Made by a program: the position numbers and the translations under genes
DNA from: Bacteroidales bacterium UBA1216
GTDB taxonomy: Bacteria; Bacteroidota; Bacteroidia; Bacteroidales; Paludibacteraceae
Assembly: GCA_002309255.1 (NCBI GenBank)
Contig: DBXI01000032.1
Span: forward strand, 1 to 6,458
Direction of reading: 5' to 3'
DNA: 6,458 bases
Shown here: positions 1 to 5,501 of the stretch, in pieces
Numbering within the stretch: the first letter of the stretch is position 1
Layout: each line of letters begins with the position of its first letter
Notes under the pieces: generated by a model
Database searches by the model: none
What the model was told of the DNA's origin: nothing
Seen by the model: only the letters and a program-made list of their open reading frames with translations

Positions 1-1008
1 GCAGCTATCGCAGTGAAGGCTGATACCATTGAGTTGACACTTAAGGCCGGTGTTGATTACAAACTGAAGGTAACTACCGATGGTAAATGGGCTACAGTAA
101 AGGGCTATAGTGACCTGACCGCGAAGGCTGACGGACTGAGTGCGGATAATGATGGCAACATCTGCTTCCAACTGACCGCAGCAGGCAAGGTAAAAGTAAC
201 ATACACTGCCAGCAAGTTCGCACTGGAGGGTGCATTCAAGACCGCAGGTGGCGGTGAATCAGGCGAAGAACCGGCCGCTACAGACTACTACATGAAGAAC
301 AACTGGGACAAAGGTGACTGGGCTTGGAAGAAGATGACCGCCGCTGGTGATGGCACCTTCAAACTGGAGAACGTGATGTTCGGAGGTACAGGCGTTAACT
401 ACAGCACTTCTGAGTCTGACGCGGATCCCAAGTGGGTTGCTTTGGCAGATATCAAGGGCGATGCTATAGCCGCCGGTGACAAGGTAACGTTCACGCTCGA
501 TCCTACTGCCGGCACTGTAACCGCGCAGAAGGTTGAAGCAGGTGGTACAAGTGAAGAGCCTGGCGGCGACGATCCGACGACCATCGTGGATGGATACTAC
601 TTGGTAGGCACCATCAGCGGATGGGTTGCAGATGCGCAATACTTGTTCGCGGTTAACCCCGACAACGCTGCCGAGTACATGCTCAACACGACACTCGCTG
701 CGGGTGATGGCATCAAGGTGGTTAAGGTAGATGGTGGCGTGCTGACTACCTGGTACCCGGATGGTTCAGGCAACGAGTACGTTGTGGACGCTGCACACGC
801 AGGTAAAGTAGTGATCTACTTCCGCCCGACAGGCGGCAACGACGACTGGGCTGAGTTCGGTGGATTCATGTACATCATGAAGGATGTAGCCTCCGACGTT
901 GATGCCGTTGAGGCAGGCGAGCGTGCCGTGAAGTTGATACATAACGGACAACTGCTGATCATGCGCGGCAATCGCACCTACACCGTGATGGGTGAGACCG
1001 TTCGCTAA
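1..1008 (+). CDS. Secreted modular SusE/SusF-like surface protein with C-terminal sorting-type tail (5' partial)
   Basis: The frame is open from base 1, so the true start lies outside the window. The GTG at 13 is read here as an internal valine. The visible 335 residues form three beta-rich modules: about 3-80 (KVTTDGKW, DGNICFQL), about 95-178 (YYMKNNWDKGDWAWKKM, GDGTFKLE, FGGTGVNYST) and about 196-293 (DGYYLVGTISGW, AAGDGIKVVKV, TWYPDGSGNEY, VVIYFRP). Gly/Glu/Pro-rich linkers separate them (83-92 and 181-192). Modules of the YLVGT-W / LAAGD-KVV / WYPDG-GN type occur in Bacteroidota SusE/SusF-like starch-binding outer membrane proteins and in some secreted glycan enzymes. Glycan binding at the cell surface is therefore the likely role, but I see no catalytic motif and the missing N-terminus could hold an enzyme domain. 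The last 30 residues (KLIHNGQLLIMRG, then Y and G) match the tail of the M6 protease in this window and suggest export by the same route. A strong hairpin terminator follows 14 nt after the TAA stop. Confidence 0.8.
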   Translation, partial: AAIAVKADTIELTLKAGVDYKLKVTTDGKWATVKGYSDLTAKADGLSADNDGNICFQLTAAGKVKVTYTASKFALEGAFKTAGGGESGEEPAATDYYMKNNWDKGDWAWKKMTAAGDGTFKLENVMFGGTGVNYSTSESDADPKWVALADIKGDAIAAGDKVTFTLDPTAGTVTAQKVEAGGTSEEPGGDDPTTIVDGYYLVGTISGWVADAQYLFAVNPDNAAEYMLNTTLAAGDGIKVVKVDGGVLTTWYPDGSGNEYVVDAAHAGKVVIYFRPTGGNDDWAEFGGFMYIMKDVASDVDAVEAGERAVKLIHNGQLLIMRGNRTYTVMGETVR

Positions 1009-1022
1009 CAGCAGATACGGAT

Positions 1023-1056
1023 AACAGAAAAGAGGGGTTTGCCCCTCTTTTCTGTT
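1023..1056. terminator. Intrinsic terminator between convergent genes
   Basis: A perfect 15-bp stem (1023-1037 pairing with 1042-1056) has a GGGG/CCCC closing end and a 4-nt loop, TTTG. On the + strand it is followed by a T-rich tail (TTGTTAGTTC). It begins 14 nt after the stop of the + strand surface-protein gene, so it is well placed to end that transcript. The symmetry, and T residues within the stem on either strand, mean it could also stop transcripts coming from trxB, whose stop is about 120 nt away on the other side. The tail is better for the + direction. Confidence 0.88.
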
Positions 1057-1073
1057 TGTTAGTTCTCCTTAAA

Positions 1074-1100
1074 TTGTCGAAAAAGGTCTTTATTTGTCGA
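1074..1100. repeat. Heptamer TTGTCGA repeated twice at 20-nt spacing
   Basis: TTGTCGA occurs at 1074-1080 and 1094-1100 in the gap between the convergent genes. The first copy is preceded by AAA and the second by TAT. Two 7-mers 20 nt apart are weak evidence, and their role, if any, is unknown. Confidence 0.35.
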
Positions 1101-1108
1101 CGAACCAA

Positions 1109-1136
1109 TGAAATCCGTTTATTCCGTGAAATCCGT
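1109..1136. repeat. Direct repeat TGAAATCCGT with 18-nt period
   Basis: TGAAATCCGT is present exactly at 1109-1118 and 1127-1136, with a related ATTCCGT between them (1121-1127). This gives a roughly 9-nt tandem array of the pattern AxTCCGT. It lies in the intergenic space 40 nt beyond the 3' end of trxB. Arrays of ATCCGT-like units look like the small dispersed intergenic repeats common in bacterial genomes, but copies elsewhere cannot be seen from here. Confidence 0.5.
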
Positions 1137-1175
1137 ACTCAAAAATAATTTTCGGTAATTGCTGACAGACCTTGC

Positions 1176-2099
1176 TCACAGGCTCTTGAGGTACTTGTCG
1201 GCCTCGATGGCAGCTTTGCATCCTGCAGCCGCAGCCACGATAGCTTGACGATAGTGCGGATCGGCGCAGTCACCTGCAGCGTACACGCCCGGCACATTGG
1301 TGCAGGGGCTGTCGCCCTGAACACGGATATATCCCTCTGCATCGAGGTCGAGGTAGTCAGCAAAGAGCTTAGTGTTAGGCTGGTGACCGATGGCCAGGAA
1401 GAAACCGTCGATAGCTATATGGCGTTGCTCCTCGTCGGGCAGACCTTTCTTGTAGATCAGGTCAGCACCCTCCACCTTCGTCTCGCCGGTGAGGCGGAGT
1501 GTGTTGTGCTCAAAGAGCACCTCGATCTTCGGGTTGTTGAACACACGCTGCTGCATGATCTCCGAAGCACGGAAATAAGGTTTGCGAACGATCATGTACA
1601 CCTTCTGGCAGAGGTTAGCCAGATAGGTAGCTTCCTCGCAGGCAGTATCGCCACCGCCGACCACGGCTACTGTCTTGCCGCGGTAGAAGAAGCCATCGCA
1701 GGTGGCGCAGGCACTCACACCGCGACCGCGGTACTCGACCTCACTGGGGATTCCCAGCCACTTGGCCGATGCTCCGGTAGCAATGATCACGGTGTCTGCC
1801 TCATAGAGCGTGCCGTCGTCTGTCCACACTTTCTTCGGCGAACAGGAGAAATCGACCTTCTCGACGATAGCCGAGATGAACTGCGTACCGAAGCGCTCTG
1901 CCTGACGACGGATATCATCCATCATCTGAAACGGCTCAACGCCGTCGGGGTAGCCGGGGAAGTTCTCCACCTCAGTGGTTATAGTAAGCTGACCGCCCAG
2001 TTGCGGTCCTTCGATCAGTACGGGCTGAAGGTTAGCACGTGAAGCATAGATAGCGGCTGTGTAGCCCGCTGGGCCGGAGCCGATGATGAGACATTTCAT
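1176..2099 (-). CDS. trxB: Thioredoxin reductase (NADPH, FAD flavoprotein)
   Basis: This is a cytosolic flavoenzyme that passes electrons from NADPH through FAD and a redox-active disulfide to thioredoxin. All hallmarks of the low-molecular-weight bacterial family are present in 307 residues, close to the usual 305-320. The FAD dinucleotide fold is GSGPAG at 7-12 and GGQL at 35-38. The active-site disulfide is CATC at 131-134, followed by DGFFYRGK. The NADPH fold is VVGGGDTACEEA at 146-157, with the basic phosphate-binding segment VRKPYFRAS at 171-179. The second FAD segment is GVYAAGDCAD at 271-280, followed by RQA at 284-286. The HRR of the E. coli enzyme is replaced by VRK, which still leaves two basic residues for the NADPH phosphate. 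The start is the ATG at 2097-2099, directly before the FAD-binding strand. It begins 12 nt after the stop of the DoxX-like gene and so is probably co-transcribed with it. No Shine-Dalgarno sequence is visible, as is normal in Bacteroidota. It ends in TGA and converges on the + strand gene. Confidence 0.96.
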   Translation of the reverse strand: MKCLIIGSGPAGYTAAIYASRANLQPVLIEGPQLGGQLTITTEVENFPGYPDGVEPFQMMDDIRRQAERFGTQFISAIVEKVDFSCSPKKVWTDDGTLYEADTVIIATGASAKWLGIPSEVEYRGRGVSACATCDGFFYRGKTVAVVGGGDTACEEATYLANLCQKVYMIVRKPYFRASEIMQQRVFNNPKIEVLFEHNTLRLTGETKVEGADLIYKKGLPDEEQRHIAIDGFFLAIGHQPNTKLFADYLDLDAEGYIRVQGDSPCTNVPGVYAAGDCADPHYRQAIVAAAAGCKAAIEADKYLKSL

Positions 2100-2111
2100 G
2101 TTAATTGATAT

Positions 2112-3227
2112 TTATCTATTGCGGAGGTTATACTTGTCTGTGATGGTTCCGTGCTCGATGACAAACACACCCGGGTTGGCGCGGACGATGGTTTTGAGCA
2201 TGATGCCGTCGGCGTTGAGGAAGAGTGTGCGGTCGTCATCGGTGAACAGGTCATGATGTGCGTCGAGGAACTCCCATATCTGCTCATCAGTGGCAGAGGT
2301 GAGGATGTAGAACGGCACATCTTGCTGGCTGTTCGTCCCGGCCAATGCAGCCAGCTTGGGCAGTTGAGTGAGGTCGGCTTTGCTGAGGTCATACATGACG
2401 GCGAGCACTACTTTGTCCATATCGAGCAGATCGTAGGTCAGATCTTCGCCGTCGTAGTTGACGAGCACGAAGTCGTGGATAGGGGGTTCGTAGCCCTTGC
2501 GGATGAGCTTGGATTGTTGGTCAACGAAGCGCCAGGTCGAGTCGCCTCGCGGATAATCCTGCAGGGTGAACTCCTGCTCTACTCCATCCTTCTCATAAAT
2601 GAGCGTGATGGCGTACACATCGGCGGGCGCCCCCTCGGGTATCTCCATCAGCTCGGAGATATTGTTACCTATCTTGTAGGGTCGGAAGTCGATGATGGGG
2701 AGGTGGTAGTGAGTGTAAAGCATCAGTCCGCCGGCCAGTGCCGTGCCGATAAGCACGATGCTCAGCTCTGCCCACCAGACGAAGGTCTGCGGGATATGTC
2801 GTTTGGTAAAGAGCAGTACGGCTACCAGCGCGAGCAGGAAAACGTTCTTGAAGAAGGTCTGCCAGTTGCTGATGACGAGTGCATCGCCAAAGCATCCGCA
2901 GTCGGTGATAGGATCAGTGAGAGCTATGTAAAGCGTGAGCGGCGTCATCACCAGATAGAACGCCAGCGCAAGCCAGGCGGTGATCTGCGTGCGGATGTTA
3001 CAGAGCATCATCACGCCCAGTGTCCACTCGGTGAGGATGAGTAGGACAGCTGCCACGGTGGCCAAGGGCAGCAGCGAGGTGAACACCCCGCCGAAGGCAG
3101 TGAGGTAATCCTCGATCTTATAGACCGTGCCGACAGGGTCAACGGCCTTCACGAAGCCCGAGAAAAGGAACGTCAGCGCCAGCAGCGTGCGGGCTATACT
3201 TCCGGTGATATGAGCAGTCTTATTCAT
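2112..3227 (-). CDS. DoxX/MauE-like inner-membrane protein with extracytoplasmic C-terminal domain
   Basis: The protein has 371 residues. The N-terminal half carries about five hydrophobic segments, roughly 9-27, 45-66, 83-103, 124-140 and 148-171. SGFVKAVDPVGTVYKIEDYL at 23-42 is a typical DoxX/MauE-like opening, and DCGCFGDAL at 109-117 contains a Cys-Gly-Cys pair (C110, C112) near a membrane edge. The remaining 200 residues are soluble and begin with the conserved-looking HLPIIDFRPYKIGNNI at 175-190. They continue with alternating strands and helices (VVLAVMYDLSKAD at 273-285, PFYILTSATDEQIWEFL at 305-321, PGVFVIEHGTI at 352-362), which resembles a thioredoxin-like fold without a CXXC motif. 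MauE/DoxX relatives act in membrane-linked thiol oxidation and protein maturation, but the Bacteroidota version has no defined reaction that I know of. It sits 10 nt after the DUF1599 gene and 12 nt before trxB, which favours a redox role. The topology and the thioredoxin-like reading of the C-terminus are inference. Confidence 0.82.
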   Translation of the reverse strand: MNKTAHITGSIARTLLALTFLFSGFVKAVDPVGTVYKIEDYLTAFGGVFTSLLPLATVAAVLLILTEWTLGVMMLCNIRTQITAWLALAFYLVMTPLTLYIALTDPITDCGCFGDALVISNWQTFFKNVFLLALVAVLLFTKRHIPQTFVWWAELSIVLIGTALAGGLMLYTHYHLPIIDFRPYKIGNNISELMEIPEGAPADVYAITLIYEKDGVEQEFTLQDYPRGDSTWRFVDQQSKLIRKGYEPPIHDFVLVNYDGEDLTYDLLDMDKVVLAVMYDLSKADLTQLPKLAALAGTNSQQDVPFYILTSATDEQIWEFLDAHHDLFTDDDRTLFLNADGIMLKTIVRANPGVFVIEHGTITDKYNLRNR

Positions 3228-3237
3228 TGGTATGTCT

Positions 3238-3780
3238 TTATTCTTTCAGCGAAGCGGTCAAGATAAGATAGAACACAGCGTAGTTGATCATGTCGAAGTA
3301 GTTGCCGTCGGCACCTTCGGAGATGAGTGTGCGGTTGTCGTTGGAGGCTATCTGCTTGTTGCGGTTGATCTTGGTGAGGATGATGTCGGTGAGGGACGAG
3401 GGGAGCATATCCCTCCACGCCTCGCCGTAGTCATGGTTCTTGCGGAGCATGAGTGCCTTGGCCTCAGCGATGTACTTGTCGTAGAGATCGGTGACCTGCT
3501 CAGGCGTCATGTCGATGCTGTCCGCAAAGCCGTGTCGGAGTTGGATGATGCCCATCACCGAGTAGTTGATGATGGCGCGCATCTCGCCGGCTATATCCTC
3601 GCCTACGAGGTTAACGCCTGTCATCTCGAGCGTACGGATGCGTTTGGCCTTGATGAACAGCTGGTCGTTCACCGTCTGCGGACGCATGATCCGCCACGAT
3701 GGGCCGTAGTCCTTCATCTTCTTGATATAGATCGTCCGGCACTGATCCAGCACCTTGTCGTATGCCTCTACGGTATTCAT
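3238..3780 (-). CDS. DUF1599 (nucleotide modification associated domain 1) protein, two tandem copies
   Basis: The 180-residue cytosolic, mainly helical protein has two copies of the same domain. Copy one has KDYGPSWRIM at 23-32, D39, K44, R47 and INY at 71-73. Copy two has HDYGEAWRDM at 116-125, D132, K137, R140 and INY at 165-167. The matching residues lie 93 apart in the first part and 94 at the NY pair, so the gene arose by internal duplication. The DYG-W-M pattern is the signature of DUF1599, which Pfam groups with nucleotide-modification-associated domains. The biochemical activity is not established, and a nucleotide or nucleotide-derivative substrate is only an inference from that grouping. 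The start is the ATG at 3778-3780, before the first helix. The gene lies 10 nt ahead of the DoxX-like gene, an adjacency I recall from Bacteroides genomes, and 53 nt after the protease gene, across an AT-rich repeat. Confidence 0.87.
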   Translation of the reverse strand: MNTVEAYDKVLDQCRTIYIKKMKDYGPSWRIMRPQTVNDQLFIKAKRIRTLEMTGVNLVGEDIAGEMRAIINYSVMGIIQLRHGFADSIDMTPEQVTDLYDKYIAEAKALMLRKNHDYGEAWRDMLPSSLTDIILTKINRNKQIASNDNRTLISEGADGNYFDMINYAVFYLILTASLKE

Positions 3781-3802
3781 GAGTGTTAAGTTGTTAAACT
3801 AC

Positions 3803-3834
3803 TAAATTGTTAAGCAGTTAAATTGTTAAGCTGT
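3803..3834. repeat. 16-bp AT-rich tandem repeat, two units
   Basis: TAAATTGTTAAGCAGT at 3803-3818 is followed directly by TAAATTGTTAAGCTGT at 3819-3834, with one mismatch. The last base falls in the stop codon of the protease gene (3834-3836). Degenerate GTTAAG/GTTAAAC pieces continue the pattern towards 3785. The array fills almost the whole 53-nt gap between the protease and DUF1599 genes. Read on the - strand it is a run of TTTAAC/CTTAAC units ending just before the DUF1599 ATG. It is probably a small dispersed intergenic repeat. A leader or translation-start role is possible but not shown. Confidence 0.75.
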
Positions 3835-5489
3835 TATTGTTGTACACCGAGGATGTTGTACTGCTTCTCGCCGCGGCGGATGATGATCTGTCCGTTCTCT
3901 ATAAGTTTGATGGCGCGCGTATCGGCTGTGGTTGTTTCTACCGCCTGCTCGTTGGGGTCGCTGATGTATATGAGGTCGATATGCTCGCCCGAGCGGGTAA
4001 TATCCTTCAGCGGTTTGCCGCTCACCCCTTCCCAGGAGTTGGTGTTGCCGTACGGCCAAACGTTCTTCTCGCCGTAATCCCAACCGATCTTCTTGCCAGA
4101 AGGGATTACCAATGTGTATCTGGGTTTGCCGGCTGTATTGTTCGGGCTGTTGGATACCCAGGCGCTTTCGTCGAAATCAACTTTCCAGATCAACATACCA
4201 GATGCGGGCACGAACTCGTCCCATCCTTGCTGTTGACGGTTCTCGATGTAATAGTTCACGCCGGCTTGCGTAGCCTCCTGCTGTGTGCCGGAAGCATTGA
4301 TCTGGTAGGCCTGATACTCGTCCGAACCGTTAGGATAGAGGGTGATAGCCTGTGCGCTGTCGCCAAGGTTAGTAGGCGTGATCCAACCCATGAAGTACTT
4401 CTCCCACGGGTCGTAGTTAGGCGGGCAGTGGCCATTGCCGTTGTAACTGCCGCCGTCCATGATGTTCCACTCGTTGGGGGTGAGTGACTGCTTGTAGTTC
4501 GATTCGTACTGCGTGTCATAGAGATCGGGCAAGCCCATCACATGACCAAACTCGTGGCAGAGCGTGCCGATGCCGCCCAGCTCGCCACCCATCAGTTCGG
4601 ATGACATAGCGTAGTTGTTCAGCACTACGTCATCGATAAAGACGTCATCCTCAGTATAGCAGCATGACCAGCGCTCGCCGTTATCGGGGTCGTATTCTCC
4701 CCATTCGTTGAACGGCAGTACGTTGTACAGGATCTGATAGTTATGCGGCCATATGGTATTCTCACTACCACCGGATGCCTCGCTTTCGCCGGCATACACA
4801 ACATAGATGAAGTCAACGAGCTGGTCGCCATCAGAGTCGTAGTTAGCGAAGTTGAGTTCGGGATACTGCTGTTTGGCCAGGATACACGCCTCGATGACCG
4901 CATCGGTGGGGTACATGTCGTTGCCATCCTCGTCGTTCTGACCATAGAAAGCGTATTCCCTGCTCAGGGTGACGGGACCGAACACGTCGAACTGCGGAGC
5001 ATACAGCCCATTGGATTGTGAGCGGAAGTACTCTCTGGCCGACGGGTAATCCTTGCCGTCAAAGCTATTCACTGTGCAGTCCTCCCCGTTGAACAACTCG
5101 TCGAACACCTCCAGTGTGTGCTCGGTCTGCATCTCCAAGTCGCTGAAGTTAACGAGGATCACAACGCCTCTTGGTGCGAGATTAGGATTCGTGCCAACAT
5201 CTTTGCGCGCGCGTCGCTGCTGCGCGTTTTGGTAGCGACGTGACGCTTTGCGGCGTTGGCTCATGTCCGCAGGCGTCACATCTGAACGGCTGAAGGTGCC
5301 GTCAGTGTTACGGGTGTAGATGGTGCCATCGGCCGATTCATACCAGTGCGCGAACTCGTCGCCGGCCAAGGTCAGCGAGATGGTGGTGCCGTCCTGCAAG
5401 GTGCAGTTGGTAAAGGCGCGCCGTGCAGGCGCTGCGAACAAAGCTGCACTTAGTGCGGCTAATGCTAATATAAGGAAATATCTCTTCAT
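3834..5489 (-). CDS. Secreted M6-family zinc metalloprotease with propeptide and C-terminal sorting-type tail
   Basis: The 551-residue protein has a signal peptide (KR followed by a hydrophobic core, about 1-20, ending ALFAA). A propeptide-like region of about 22-105 follows (DGTTISLTLAGDEFAHWYES at 33-52), with a very basic stretch QQRRARK at 90-96 that looks like a processing site. The catalytic domain starts near GVVILVNFSD at 108-117. It contains YDSDGDQLVDFIYVVYAGES at 217-236, the zinc motif HEFGHVMGLPD at 312-322 (ligands H312 and H316 with D322 the likely third, general base E313) and a Met-turn-like NIMDGGSYNG at 342-351. These are hallmarks of the immune inhibitor A (M6) peptidases, which cleave proteins outside the cell. 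The tail 523-551 (KLIENGQIIIRRG, then Y and G) matches the + strand surface protein here. Its ATG lies 12 nt after the hisS stop, with no visible Shine-Dalgarno sequence or separate promoter. The natural substrate is unknown; host-protein or nutrient-protein digestion is inference. Confidence 0.92.
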   Translation of the reverse strand: MKRYFLILALAALSAALFAAPARRAFTNCTLQDGTTISLTLAGDEFAHWYESADGTIYTRNTDGTFSRSDVTPADMSQRRKASRRYQNAQQRRARKDVGTNPNLAPRGVVILVNFSDLEMQTEHTLEVFDELFNGEDCTVNSFDGKDYPSAREYFRSQSNGLYAPQFDVFGPVTLSREYAFYGQNDEDGNDMYPTDAVIEACILAKQQYPELNFANYDSDGDQLVDFIYVVYAGESEASGGSENTIWPHNYQILYNVLPFNEWGEYDPDNGERWSCCYTEDDVFIDDVVLNNYAMSSELMGGELGGIGTLCHEFGHVMGLPDLYDTQYESNYKQSLTPNEWNIMDGGSYNGNGHCPPNYDPWEKYFMGWITPTNLGDSAQAITLYPNGSDEYQAYQINASGTQQEATQAGVNYYIENRQQQGWDEFVPASGMLIWKVDFDESAWVSNSPNNTAGKPRYTLVIPSGKKIGWDYGEKNVWPYGNTNSWEGVSGKPLKDITRSGEHIDLIYISDPNEQAVETTTADTRAIKLIENGQIIIRRGEKQYNILGVQQ

Positions 5490-5501
5490 GACTTTTGCAT
5501 A

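Noticed and set aside
1245..2042. 265-codon open frame on the + strand
   Set aside because: It is antisense to trxB, whose frame has every family motif. The translated product shows no recognisable domain and is a codon-bias shadow.
2151..3044. 297-codon open frame on the + strand
   Set aside because: It is antisense to the DoxX-like gene. The product is rich in charged residues with no domain pattern, while the - strand frame has membrane segments and tight operon spacing.
3232..3789. 185-codon open frame on the + strand across the DUF1599 gene
   Set aside because: The - strand frame carries the duplicated DYG-W motif. The + strand product has no support and is an antisense shadow.
3781..3833. 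Terminator between the protease and DUF1599 genes
   Set aside because: The repeats here are direct, not inverted. I found no GC-rich stem followed by a T run on the - strand.
3837..4487. 216-codon open frame on the + strand within the protease gene
   Set aside because: It is antisense to the C-terminal half of the M6 protease and has no motif of its own.
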